Shown here in pieces: positions 6,633 to 14,709 of a DNA stretch of 24,865 nt (position 1 is the stretch's first letter; each line of letters begins with the position of its first letter). The stretch lies in contig UQKK01000042.1 in the NCBI GenBank assembly GCA_900541505.1, forward strand, positions 1-24,865, written 5' to 3'. The notes beneath the pieces were generated by a model. It was given only the letters and a program-made list of their open reading frames with translations, made no database searches and was not told the DNA's origin. The stretch is from an uncultured Ruminococcus sp. Its GTDB lineage: Bacteria > Bacillota > Clostridia > Lachnospirales > Lachnospiraceae. The position numbers and the translations under genes are program-made.

Positions 6633-7925
6633 TTATTCCCAGCTGCCTATTGTCACATCAAATTCAATATCCACATATCCGTCTGCTCCCAGGCGGCTTC
6701 CTCTTATTTTCACCGGTTCTCCTGCCCTGCATTTGCGGACTGCCTGCTCATAGGCGGAGGTCGTCACAACTTCCGTGCCACCCACCGACTGGATGACATC
6801 TCCGCTCTGGATTCCTGCAGTCATCGCCGGAGAATCTGCATCCACCTGGACTACGTACACCCCGTCGGGCATACCCTGCTGCTGGGAAATATCATCTGTC
6901 ACTGTGGTCCCGAAAATGCCGATGTAGGGCACACTCTCGCCATTCACGAGCAGTTCGATGACTGATTTTAAATCGGAGATTGCATACGCATTTGCCGTGG
7001 TGCTCTCTTCCTCCTCCCAGATATCCGGTGAAATCAGACCGATAGCCTGCCCCTCCTGGTTGAAAAGGATTCCGGTGCCGCCTTTTGCCGCGGAAATATC
7101 CGTGGCGAGCACCCGGCACTCCCCATCAGAGAAAACTTCCTGATAAGCATTGGAACTGATGATTCCATAGCCGGTTCCGTCCGCATAGCCAAATGTATTT
7201 CCAAGGGCGATGACCACATCTCCCTGCTGTACAAGATTGGAATTGCCGAGCTCTGCCACCTCAATGGCACTCCATGTGGTGGAGGCGATTCCCTCTCTCG
7301 CCACACCGAACACCGCAAGTCCCCGGTTCTTATCTCTCTTTTTCAGACCGGCATGATATTGATTCCCGTCCGCGAAAATGACAGTCCATCCCTGCGCCTC
7401 CGAACAGATGGAATCATCTGAAAGGATGAGCAGCTCCTGCCCATTATCCGCCACAATCAGCCCGGTCACGCTGGTCTGGATACCGGTAGCCGTACTCTCC
7501 CAATCTTCTGTATCTGTGACCGCACGTACAGAGACCACCCCTTTATATGCCTCGGAAGAAGTCTCATACATGCTCTCCATAATCTGTGCATAGCTGCCCG
7601 CGCTGAGAGGCTGTTCCGTTTCCGTGGCTTCTACTTCCCCGGACGTCTCCTCCCCCTCTTTTTCCTCCTCATCCTCGGGGATTGTCACAGTCTTTGGGTC
7701 ACCCTGAAACTGCTTCTCCACCCATGGTTTGAGCGCAAAAAAACCAAGGCAGGCAAAAATCCCAAAGAGCAGCCCGTATATGGCAATGCGTGCCAACTGG
7801 CTCAAGATTTTTTCCCTGCTTAACGGCTTCGGTTTGATGGTTTCCTGCAAAAAGGAAAACGGTTCTTCTTCCTCATGTCCAGAGCCCTCCTTCGGACTCT
7901 GCTTCGGGTCTTCATCGTACGGCAT
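6633..7925 (-). CDS. Membrane-anchored HtrA/DegP-like protein with PDZ domain, probably catalytically inactive
   Basis: The 430-residue protein has a cytoplasmic acidic N-terminus, one membrane segment (about 46-66), an acidic extracellular linker (about 80-105), a trypsin-like domain (about 125-325) and a C-terminal PDZ domain (about 335-425, with AGIQSGDVIQSVGG). The fold landmarks of S1C proteases are present but the triad is not. The usual TNxHV segment is LSDDSIC (168-174), the DLAV aspartate segment is NRGLAVF (200-206), and the GNSGGP serine segment is AKGGTGIL (280-287). It therefore looks like a pseudoprotease, perhaps a PDZ scaffold or envelope sensor. AAAGGAG precedes the ATG by 11 bases, and a near-consensus promoter lies upstream at 7951-7979. 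Automated naming would probably call it a serine protease. Confidence 0.85.
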   Translation of the reverse strand: MPYDEDPKQSPKEGSGHEEEEPFSFLQETIKPKPLSREKILSQLARIAIYGLLFGIFACLGFFALKPWVEKQFQGDPKTVTIPEDEEEKEGEETSGEVEATETEQPLSAGSYAQIMESMYETSSEAYKGVVSVRAVTDTEDWESTATGIQTSVTGLIVADNGQELLILSDDSICSEAQGWTVIFADGNQYHAGLKKRDKNRGLAVFGVAREGIASTTWSAIEVAELGNSNLVQQGDVVIALGNTFGYADGTGYGIISSNAYQEVFSDGECRVLATDISAAKGGTGILFNQEGQAIGLISPDIWEEEESTTANAYAISDLKSVIELLVNGESVPYIGIFGTTVTDDISQQQGMPDGVYVVQVDADSPAMTAGIQSGDVIQSVGGTEVVTTSAYEQAVRKCRAGEPVKIRGSRLGADGYVDIEFDVTIGSWE

Positions 7926-7950
7926 AGGCTCTAAATCTCCTTTAGACTAT

Positions 7951-7979
7951 AGTATAACCGATTCCCCCCGATTGTTCAA
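7951..7979 (-). promoter_or_regulatory. Promoter of the HtrA-like gene
   Basis: On the minus strand TTGAAC (7974-7979) and TATACT (7951-7956) are separated by exactly 17 bases. The start codon follows 25 bases after the -10 box. This is the best sigma-A-like promoter in the divergent region between this gene and mutS2. Confidence 0.75.
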
Positions 7980-8040
7980 CTGCAACAAAACCCTTTTCTT
8001 TGCCTCCTAAATAGGGTAAAATGTAATGTAGTCTTTAAAT

Positions 8041-8087
8041 GCTCTCTCTTTACAAGAGCACACAAGCCCAGGGCAGCCCGCGGGGCT
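8041..8087 (+). promoter_or_regulatory. Leader hairpins before mutS2
   Basis: Two short hairpins lie in the 223-base divergent intergenic region. GCTCT (8041-8045) pairs with AGAGC (8055-8059), and AGCCC (8075-8079) pairs with GGGCT (8083-8087), the latter followed by TTTCC. They could form a weak terminator or simply a structured leader. I could not identify a convincing mutS2 promoter, although TTGCCT near 8000 followed by TAATGT is one weak option. Confidence 0.3.
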
Positions 8088-8148
8088 TTCCTAAGCAAAA
8101 ATAACTTACTAATAAATCTACAGGGAATTTTATGAAAAGGTGTAAGCA

Positions 8149-10524
8149 ATGAACCAGAAGACATTATACAAACTGGAATATGATAAAATCACGGCTATGC
8201 TGGAAGAGCAGGCTTCCTCCTTCCGGGGCAGGCAGCTCTGCCGCCGCTTAAAGCCGATGACGGATATTGACAAAATCAACACGTACCAGGAGCAGACCGA
8301 GGCGGCATTTACCAGGATTATAAAGAAGGGACGCCCCTCCTTTGGGGATGCGGCTCCTGTGGAAGAATCCATGAAGCGTCTGGAAATCGGCGGAACTTTA
8401 GGCAGCGGAGAACTCCTTCGCATCTGCCGCCTGCTCCTCAACGCGGCGCGCGCGAAATCTTACGGGAAGCACGACACACAAGAGGAACTCTCCGACTGTC
8501 TGGATGCGTATTTTGAGAGTCTGGAGCCGCTGACTCTCCTGTCCGGCGAGATTGAGCGCTGTATCATTTCCGAAGATGAGATAAGCGATGACGCCAGCAG
8601 CACATTGAAGAACATAAGGCGCAATATGGAATCCATCAACGGCAAAGTACACGCGACCCTGACAGGACTTGTCAACGGTCCCTTACGCACGTACCTGCAG
8701 GACGCCATCATCACCATGCGCGGCGACCGCTACTGTCTCCCTGTCAAGGCAGAGTACCGGGGACAGGTGCATGGTCTGATACACGACCAGTCCTCCACCG
8801 GCTCCACTCTTTTTATCGAGCCGATGGCAGTGGTGAAATTAAATAATGACTTAAAGGAACTCTATGCCAAGGAGCAGGAGGAGATTCAAGTCATCCTTGC
8901 CCGCCTGAGTGAGGAAACTGCCGCTTATATTGAGGAAATACGCACCAATTACCGCGCGCTCACGGATTTGGACTTTATTTTCGCCAGAGGTGCCCTTGCG
9001 GTAGATATGAACGCCAGCCGTCCTCTTTTTAATACAGAAGGACGCATCCGTATCCGGGACGGACGGCATCCTCTGCTGGATGCGAAGAAAGTCGTACCCA
9101 TCACAGTTTCCTTAGGGGAGGACTTTTCCCTTTTAATCATCACCGGACCCAACACCGGCGGAAAGACCGTGTCTCTGAAAACGGTGGGACTGTTCACACT
9201 GATGGGACAGGCAGGGCTTCATATCCCTGCCGGGGACCGAAGCGAATTGTCCGTATTCCGCCAGGTATACGCGGACATCGGGGATGAGCAGAGTATTGAG
9301 CAGAGCTTAAGTACCTTCTCCTCCCACATGACGAATATCGTCTCTTTTTTGAAAGATGTGGATGAGCATTCTCTCGTTCTCTTCGATGAGTTGGGAGCTG
9401 GGACAGACCCCACAGAGGGAGCGGCGCTTGCCATCTCCATCCTCTCCCATCTCCACAAACGGGGCATCCGCACCATGGCGACCACCCACTACAGCGAGCT
9501 GAAGGTCTACGCCCTCTCCACAGACGGCGTGGAAAATGCCTGCTGCGAATTTGACGTGGAAAGTCTGCGCCCCACCTACCGGCTTTTGATAGGGATTCCG
9601 GGGAAGAGCAACGCTTTCGCCATTTCCGGCAAGCTGGGACTGCCGGACTATATCATCGAGGACGCCAGGAAGCGGCTCAGCGACCAGGACGTTTCCTTTG
9701 AAGATTTGCTCACGGATTTGGAGACCAGCCGTCACACCATCGAAAAAGAGCGGGAAGAGATTGAAGCCTACAAGCGGGAAATCGAGGCGCTGAAAGCAAA
9801 GACCCTCCAGAAACAGGAGAAACTGGAGGAGCAGAAAGACCGCATCATAAGGGAGGCAAATGAGAAGGCGGCGGCAATCCTCAGGGATGCCAAAGAAGTT
9901 GCCGACGAGACCATGAAAAATTTCCGCAAATTCGGCAAGGAAAATATTTCCGCGGCGGAAATGGAAAAGGAAAGGGAACGCCTGCGCCAGAAGATAAAGG
10001 ATACGTCTTCTTCCTCTGCCATCCAGAGGCAGACGCCGAAGAAAACCCACAAGCCTTCCGATTTCAAACTGGGCGAGTCTGTCAAGGTCTTAAGTCTGAA
10101 CCTCACCGGAACGGTCAGTTCACTGCCGGATTCCAGGGGAAACCTGACTGTACAGATGGGTATCCTGCGCTCCCAGGTCAATATATCAGATTTAGAGATT
10201 ATTGAGGAGCAAAACCCTTACACGGCCAAGAACATGCGGCGCACCGGCAAGGGGAAACTCAAGATGAGCAAGTCCCTGTCCGTCAGCCCGGAAATCAATC
10301 TTCTCGGAAAGACAGTGGACGAGGCGGTCGCGGAATTGGACAAATATCTGGACGATGCTATTTTATCCCACTTAAACACCGTGCGCATCGTCCACGGCAA
10401 GGGGACCGGCGCTCTGCGAAAGGGCGTCCACGAGTACCTGCGCCGTCAGAAGCATGTGAAGTCCTACCGTCTCGGAGAATTTGGCGAGGGCGATGCCGGA
10501 GTAACGATTGCAGAGTTAAAATAA
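8149..10524 (+). CDS. mutS2: Endonuclease MutS2
   Basis: The protein has 791 residues, normal for MutS2. The core and lever domains come first. The MutS-type ATPase follows, with Walker A GPNTGGKT (333-340), Walker B LVLFDELGAGTDP (D413-E414) and the TTHYSELK segment. A long charged coiled coil covers about 515-625, then a KOW-like linker, then a C-terminal Smr domain (about 716-791) with HGKGTGALR. Unlike MutS, it has no mismatch-binding N-terminal domain. MutS2 proteins suppress recombination or act in rescue of collided ribosomes. The nuclease-associated LDLR/LDLH motif at the start of the Smr domain reads INLLG here, so nuclease activity is doubtful. Translation begins at ATG 8149 after AAGGTG. 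The response regulator follows after 29 bases. Confidence 0.93.
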   Translation: MNQKTLYKLEYDKITAMLEEQASSFRGRQLCRRLKPMTDIDKINTYQEQTEAAFTRIIKKGRPSFGDAAPVEESMKRLEIGGTLGSGELLRICRLLLNAARAKSYGKHDTQEELSDCLDAYFESLEPLTLLSGEIERCIISEDEISDDASSTLKNIRRNMESINGKVHATLTGLVNGPLRTYLQDAIITMRGDRYCLPVKAEYRGQVHGLIHDQSSTGSTLFIEPMAVVKLNNDLKELYAKEQEEIQVILARLSEETAAYIEEIRTNYRALTDLDFIFARGALAVDMNASRPLFNTEGRIRIRDGRHPLLDAKKVVPITVSLGEDFSLLIITGPNTGGKTVSLKTVGLFTLMGQAGLHIPAGDRSELSVFRQVYADIGDEQSIEQSLSTFSSHMTNIVSFLKDVDEHSLVLFDELGAGTDPTEGAALAISILSHLHKRGIRTMATTHYSELKVYALSTDGVENACCEFDVESLRPTYRLLIGIPGKSNAFAISGKLGLPDYIIEDARKRLSDQDVSFEDLLTDLETSRHTIEKEREEIEAYKREIEALKAKTLQKQEKLEEQKDRIIREANEKAAAILRDAKEVADETMKNFRKFGKENISAAEMEKERERLRQKIKDTSSSSAIQRQTPKKTHKPSDFKLGESVKVLSLNLTGTVSSLPDSRGNLTVQMGILRSQVNISDLEIIEEQNPYTAKNMRRTGKGKLKMSKSLSVSPEINLLGKTVDEAVAELDKYLDDAILSHLNTVRIVHGKGTGALRKGVHEYLRRQKHVKSYRLGEFGEGDAGVTIAELK

Positions 10525-10553
10525 TACTAGATATCAAGTAAAGGAGGTCCACA

Positions 10554-11255
10554 TTGATAGGAAAACAGAAGATTCTCATTGTCGATGACGACGAAAATAT
10601 CGCGGAACTGATTTCACTCTATCTCACAAAAGAGTGTTTTGATACAAAAATGGTTTACAACGGAGAAGATGCGCTGACCGCATTTGAAAGCTACCATCCC
10701 AACCTCATTCTGCTGGATTTGATGCTGCCGGGGATTGACGGTTATCAGGTATGCCGGGAAATCCGCGCCAAATCTCCCACCCCCATCATCATGCTCTCCG
10801 CCAAGGGAGAGGTCTTTGATAAGGTTCTGGGGCTGGAGCTGGGCGCTGACGACTATATGATGAAGCCCTTTGACCCCAAAGAACTGGTGGCGCGTGTGCG
10901 CGCAGTCCTGCGCCGTTACCAGCCGGCGAAACCGGAGGCTCCCAAAAAGGACGAGACAAAATGTGTGGAGTACGACGGGCTTGTCATCAATCTGACCAAC
11001 TACTCTGTGCTCTGTGACGGGAAACCGGTGGAAATGCCGCCCAAAGAGCTGGAGCTGTTATATTTTCTCGCTGCCTCACCCAACCAGGTATTTACAAGAG
11101 AGCAGCTTTTGGACCGCATCTGGGGGTATGAATATATCGGCGACACGCGGACTGTTGACGTACACATCAAGCGGCTGCGGGAGAAAATCAAAGACCATCC
11201 CTCCTGGAGCCTAAGCACTGTCTGGGGAATCGGCTATAAATTTGAAGTGAAATAA
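10554..11255 (+). CDS. OmpR/PhoB-type response regulator
   Basis: The 233-residue protein has a receiver domain (residues about 6-120) with the acidic pocket DDD (11-13), phospho-acceptor D55 in LLDLMLPG, switch S82 and conserved K104 in YMMKPF. The C-terminal winged-helix DNA-binding domain (about 138-230) includes LELLYFLAASPNQVFTREQLLDRIWG and DVHIKRLREK. The start is a TTG at 10554, because a strong AAGGAGG site lies 6 bases before it and no ATG is better placed. The partner sensor kinase starts 15 bases after the stop. The 29-base gap from mutS2 suggests some shared transcription. The regulon is not evident; the closest candidates are the neighbouring genes. Confidence 0.92.
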   Translation: MIGKQKILIVDDDENIAELISLYLTKECFDTKMVYNGEDALTAFESYHPNLILLDLMLPGIDGYQVCREIRAKSPTPIIMLSAKGEVFDKVLGLELGADDYMMKPFDPKELVARVRAVLRRYQPAKPEAPKKDETKCVEYDGLVINLTNYSVLCDGKPVEMPPKELELLYFLAASPNQVFTREQLLDRIWGYEYIGDTRTVDVHIKRLREKIKDHPSWSLSTVWGIGYKFEVK

Positions 11256-11270
11256 CCGGGGGATTGACTT

Positions 11271-12680
11271 ATGAAAAGTACGCTGTACTTAAAGTTCATC
11301 ATCATTTATATCATATTCGGGTTTTTGAGCATCTTCACTACCGCCACGCTCTCCCCTCAGCTTATCAAGGACCGGTTGGAGGAGAATACAACCCAGACTT
11401 TATTTAAGGAGGCAAACCTCATTGCAAATGAATACCTGCCTTCCTATTTCACGGGAAATATGACCTCCTGGTCCGTCCACTCGCAGCTCAAAGCGATGCG
11501 CCTCTATCTGGACGCCTCGCTTTGGTTTGTGGACAACGCGGGAGTCATGATTACCTCCTCCCCCATGGAGGGCACAGCTGTCCCCGAAGTCATTGATGAT
11601 TTCGACCCTGTGGAGATTGGGAACAACCAGTACATTATCAGCGATTACCACGGATATTTTGACGAGAACGTTATCACCGTGATGGCGCCCGTGACCCAGG
11701 GATTTCAGACAAAAGGATATCTCCTTATCCACAGTCCCGTCTCCTCTATCAGCGAGACCTGCGACAGCCTGATGTTTACCGTCTATGTCACAATGCTCGT
11801 CCTCTATGTGCTGTCCTTTATCTTTCTGCTGGGCTTCCACTTTCTTGTCTTCCGTCCTCTGGCGCAGATTTCGGAGGCTGCCAAGCAGTACGCGAAGGGG
11901 AACCTGGAGTATGAGATTCCCGTTTATACTCATGATGAGATGGGATATCTGTCCGCCTCTCTCAACTACATGTCCTCCCAGATAAACGACATGGAGGATT
12001 ACCAGAAAAAATTTGTGGCAAATGTATCCCACGACTTCCGCTCTCCGCTGACATCCATTCGAGGTTATGTGGAGGCAATGACTGACGGGACGATTCCCCC
12101 GGAACTGCACGAAAAATATCTGAAGATTATTCTGTTTGAGACGGAACGTCTCACGGATTTGACAAAAGATTTGCTGACGTTAAATGAATTTGACACAAAG
12201 GAACTGCTGCTTGACAAGACTGCTTTCGATATCCAGGAGAGCATCAAAAATACAGCCGCCTCATTTGAAGGAGTCTGCACGTCGAAGCGTGTGGCTATCC
12301 AGCTTCTGCTCCTCCCCGATACCGTCAGAGTCTATGCTGACCAGCGTAAAATCCAGCAGGTTCTCTATAATCTGGTGGACAATGCGATTAAGTTCAGTGA
12401 AAACGATTCTTCCGTCACCATCGAAGTGACGGTGAAGAACGACAAAGTATTTGTCTCTGTGAAGGACTCGGGAATCGGAATCCCGCGCAAGGAGCTCAAC
12501 AAAATCTGGGAGCGTTTCTATAAATCCGACCTTTCCCGCGGAAAGGATAAGAAGGGCACCGGGCTTGGGCTCTCTATTGTAAAAGAGGTCATTTCCGCCC
12601 ATGATGAGCATATCAACGTCATCAGCACAGAGGGCGTGGGGACGGAATTTATCTTCTCCTTAAGCAAGGCAGAGTCCTAG
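11271..12680 (+). CDS. Membrane sensor histidine kinase
   Basis: The 469-residue protein has membrane segments at about 8-28 and 168-193 and an extracellular sensor region of about 140 residues between them. A HAMP linker covers about 194-246. The HisKA dimerisation domain has the phospho-acceptor H254 in NVSHDFRSPLTSIRGY. The ATPase domain has the N box (NLVDNAIKF, 367-375), G1 DSGIG (399-403), an F box near 414-417 and G2 GTGLGL (429-434). All catalytic boxes are intact. It should phosphorylate the response regulator encoded just upstream. The signal is unknown. The sensor region may be a small cache-like fold, but I cannot assign it. The gene ends at a strong terminator shared with the convergent binding-protein gene. 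Confidence 0.92.
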   Translation: MKSTLYLKFIIIYIIFGFLSIFTTATLSPQLIKDRLEENTTQTLFKEANLIANEYLPSYFTGNMTSWSVHSQLKAMRLYLDASLWFVDNAGVMITSSPMEGTAVPEVIDDFDPVEIGNNQYIISDYHGYFDENVITVMAPVTQGFQTKGYLLIHSPVSSISETCDSLMFTVYVTMLVLYVLSFIFLLGFHFLVFRPLAQISEAAKQYAKGNLEYEIPVYTHDEMGYLSASLNYMSSQINDMEDYQKKFVANVSHDFRSPLTSIRGYVEAMTDGTIPPELHEKYLKIILFETERLTDLTKDLLTLNEFDTKELLLDKTAFDIQESIKNTAASFEGVCTSKRVAIQLLLLPDTVRVYADQRKIQQVLYNLVDNAIKFSENDSSVTIEVTVKNDKVFVSVKDSGIGIPRKELNKIWERFYKSDLSRGKDKKGTGLGLSIVKEVISAHDEHINVISTEGVGTEFIFSLSKAES

Positions 12681-12769
12681 TGTACTTGTCTCATTGGCTT
12701 TCAGTATAATGACGCAAAGTGATTTTTCGTTTTCAGCCTCTTTCATTTCGGCTGCCTCAGCAACGATAA

Positions 12770-12791
12770 ACGGCGGGGAAATCCCCGCCGT
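12770..12791. terminator. Bidirectional terminator between convergent genes
   Basis: ACGGCGGGGA pairs perfectly with TCCCCGCCGT (10 pairs at 12770-12779 and 12782-12791). TAAACTTTTC follows on the plus strand and TTTATC on the minus strand. It lies between the sensor kinase (plus) and the binding lipoprotein (minus), 21 bases from the latter's stop. Confidence 0.8.
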
Positions 12792-12812
12792 AAACTTTTC
12801 TCAACACTACTG

Positions 12813-13976
12813 CTACTCATAGAGCATATTCTGAATGGCTTCCTGCTCCATATTATCTCTTGTCACCCATGTATATCCGGTATTTACAATCGCCTCATTT
12901 CCAATCTCAAGGGCGCTCCTCGCCGCCGCAATCACAGAAGAGTAACCGATGCCAAAGGGGTTCTGTACGACCAGTCCGTCCAGTTCTTCATTTTCCAGAG
13001 CTTCAAGCTGTTCTTTTCCCGCGTCAAATCCCATCACCACTGCATCGTCGATTTTTTCCATCTGCCGCAGCGTTGACAGTGCAAGCTGGGTGGCAGTGAT
13101 ATTCGTACCAAAATAACCTTTTACATCCGGATGTTTTTCCAGATAATACTGCACGACATCCTCATCTGTGAAACTGTCGGCAGTCACTTCCGGTTCATCT
13201 TCCGCTTTCTCTGAATTTTTCTCCTCTGCCGCAGCTTTCTTCATCTCTTCAAGCTGGTCGCAGTAAATCACCTCCGCTATCGTGATATCGGGGTGATTTG
13301 CCTCCACCTCCGCCACAAAACTCTCCTGCCGCTCTTTTGCCGTGCTGGATATGGAGTCATGGACAAACAGGACGATTTCTCCGCTGTCTTCTATCTCATC
13401 ACAGAGTTTATATGCGCCGGTCTTGGCAGCATCTGCGTTGTCTGTCTTACAGGTACACTGTATGCCCTGATAAGTATTTCCCGAATCCAGAGCGATAACC
13501 GGGATTCCGTTTTCCGCTGCCAAATCAAACTGTACTGTGGATGCGGATTCATCGATACTGGCAATCCCCAGTGCATCCGGATATCTCGCCAGCTCCTCAT
13601 CCAGAATATTCACCTGCTCGTCAATATTCTCAACGCTGTCCGGTGCATTGTACGTCACCTTAATCTTATCGTCTCCGCTGTATCCCAATGCCTCGTTCAA
13701 ATCTTCTGCCGCCTGCTCCACTCCCGCCTGTACGGTCTTCCAATAAGCAGAGCTGTTATCTTTCCCGATGATGGATATATATGTCCCAGGTTCTAAATTC
13801 AACCCGTCCACATCCCTGTATGCTGCCGGGGAAACTGCATTCAAATTCGCCTGGTACGCCGGTTCTTCTGTCTTTTCCCCCGTGAAGGTGCTTCCCGTAT
13901 TATTCGAACCGCATCCTCCCAGGACCGCTGTGATACCAACGGCTGCCAAAGTAAGCATGGCTAATCTTTTCTTCAT
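12813..13976 (-). CDS. Sugar-type ABC transporter substrate-binding lipoprotein (orphan)
   Basis: The 387-residue protein has a lipoprotein signal with lipobox LGGC (acylated C22). The mature part resembles the RbsB-like periplasmic-binding-protein fold used for monosaccharides and autoinducer-2: YISIIGKDNSSAYWKTVQAGVEQAAEDL, then DALGIASID, NGIPVIALDSG, GYFGTNITATQLAL, VVMGFDAGKEQLEAL and LDGLVVQNPFGIGY. An acidic insertion lies near residues 250-270. GGAGG precedes the ATG by 7 bases. No permease or ATPase of the ribose-type family is nearby, so it either serves a transporter elsewhere or presents ligand to a sensor. The convergent two-component system is a candidate partner. The substrate cannot be read from the sequence. 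Confidence 0.85.
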   Translation of the reverse strand: MKKRLAMLTLAAVGITAVLGGCGSNNTGSTFTGEKTEEPAYQANLNAVSPAAYRDVDGLNLEPGTYISIIGKDNSSAYWKTVQAGVEQAAEDLNEALGYSGDDKIKVTYNAPDSVENIDEQVNILDEELARYPDALGIASIDESASTVQFDLAAENGIPVIALDSGNTYQGIQCTCKTDNADAAKTGAYKLCDEIEDSGEIVLFVHDSISSTAKERQESFVAEVEANHPDITIAEVIYCDQLEEMKKAAAEEKNSEKAEDEPEVTADSFTDEDVVQYYLEKHPDVKGYFGTNITATQLALSTLRQMEKIDDAVVMGFDAGKEQLEALENEELDGLVVQNPFGIGYSSVIAAARSALEIGNEAIVNTGYTWVTRDNMEQEAIQNMLYE

Positions 13977-14014
13977 CTTACAGCCTCCAGTACTATGAAT
14001 CTAAAACTATTACC

Positions 14015-14023
14015 TATATACCA
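14015..14023 (-). promoter_or_regulatory. Possible extended -10 promoter of the binding-lipoprotein gene
   Basis: On the minus strand TGGTATATA is an extended -10 box 38 bases before the start codon. The -35 region is only a T run, so this assignment is tentative. Confidence 0.35.
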
Positions 14024-14157
14024 TACATGAAACTTCTAAAAAAAGAAAGGAAATTTTTCTTAATTTTTTATTATTAAATGCTGATTCCGCCATGCCATTT
14101 TATGAATAGCGCGGGCTGGGTCTGTAACTTTGTATTGAATTTAGAGCATAAAACTGC

Positions 14158-14186
14158 TTGTATATTTATTTTAATTGTATTAGAAT
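14158..14186 (+). promoter_or_regulatory. Promoter of the ferredoxin gene
   Basis: TTGTAT (14158-14163) and TAGAAT (14181-14186) are separated by exactly 17 bases in a very AT-rich stretch. The ferredoxin start codon follows 56 bases after the -10 box. Confidence 0.6.
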
Positions 14187-14242
14187 GAGGGTAACAGCAG
14201 TACAGTTAATCTGTTGTAAATATAAGAAGGAGGTTACATATT

Positions 14243-14413
14243 ATGGCACACGTAATTAGTGATGAATGTGTAAGCTGTGGTTCTTGCGAAGGCGAATGCC
14301 CAACAGGTGCTATCTCTGAAGGCGATGGCAAATACGTAATCGATGCTGATGCTTGCGTAGATTGCGGAGCATGTGAAGCAGCCTGTCCTACAGGTGCTAT
14401 CTCAGCAGAATAA
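14243..14413 (+). CDS. Clostridial-type 2[4Fe-4S] ferredoxin
   Basis: This 56-residue protein contains two CxxCxxCxxxCP clusters, with cysteines at 9, 12, 15, 19 and 38, 41, 44, 48. The halves repeat each other, each with a CPTGAIS segment after the last cysteine. Length and layout match the classic clostridial ferredoxin of about 55 residues, a soluble low-potential electron carrier for hydrogenases, pyruvate:ferredoxin oxidoreductase and similar enzymes. GGAGG lies 8 bases before the ATG. It has its own promoter and a strong terminator, so it is a single-gene unit. It uses codons such as GGT, GCT and GAA more evenly than its GC-rich neighbours, as expected for a highly expressed gene. Confidence 0.97.
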   Translation: MAHVISDECVSCGSCEGECPTGAISEGDGKYVIDADACVDCGACEAACPTGAISAE

Positions 14414-14445
14414 TTTAGATATATCGCTAAGTGATCACAAGCAAT

Positions 14446-14507
14446 AACAGCCGCCCATACAGCGGATTCCCATCAGATGGATTCGCGGGTATGAGCGGCT
14501 GTTTTCC
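14446..14507 (+). terminator. Terminator of the ferredoxin gene
   Basis: AACAGCCGC (14446-14454) pairs with GCGGCTGTT (14495-14503). After one mismatch the stem extends with CATAC/GTATG, and a smaller stem lies inside. TTTCCTTTTA follows, giving a T-rich tail. Confidence 0.8.
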
Positions 14508-14632
14508 TTTTATCATCCCTTTATTTGCCTTTTGTCCGTCGTTTCTTCCTTTGCCCTTTTCCTCATCTTTCCCCTTTCTTCCTCACCTCTTGTCCCCTGC
14601 TGGCAGAATTTGACGAACGATTCCACCCTTAC
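14508..14632. other. Pyrimidine-rich non-coding stretch
   Basis: Between the ferredoxin terminator and the MerR-like promoter the plus strand is dominated by C and T, with runs such as CCTTTTCCTC and CCCCTTTCTTCC. The possible short ORF here has no ribosome site and low-complexity composition, so I call no gene. Confidence 0.5.
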
Positions 14633-14666
14633 AGCCTGTCCGCCTATGCTATAATATGAACAGGCT
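14633..14666 (+). promoter_or_regulatory. Promoter of the MerR-like gene with flanking inverted repeat
   Basis: A perfect TATAAT (14650-14655) sits between the arms of an inverted repeat, AGCCTGT (14633-14639) and ACAGGCT (14660-14666). The symmetry centre falls at the -10 box. A weak -35 (CTTACA) lies 16 bases upstream. The arrangement suggests an operator, possibly for autoregulation by the gene product. Confidence 0.5.
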
Positions 14667-14709
14667 AACAGACATGCTCTCAGATTGTTTGAAGGAGGTA
14701 TAATAATTA

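Noticed and set aside
9307..10050. Long minus-strand ORF (247 codons) inside mutS2
   Set aside because: It is a shadow of the well-conserved mutS2 frame, has no ribosome site and gives a protein without recognisable features.
11400..12110. Long minus-strand ORF (236 codons) inside the sensor kinase gene
   Set aside because: It is antisense to conserved kinase domains; the composition reflects the opposite strand's codon use.
12721..12760. Possible second terminator or small RNA after the sensor kinase
   Set aside because: No stable hairpin with a T tail was seen before the clear terminator at 12770-12791.
14501..14613. Short plus-strand ORF in the pyrimidine-rich stretch after the ferredoxin gene
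   Set aside because: It runs through the terminator stem, has no ribosome site and encodes Phe/Pro/Ser low complexity caused by the CT-rich sequence.
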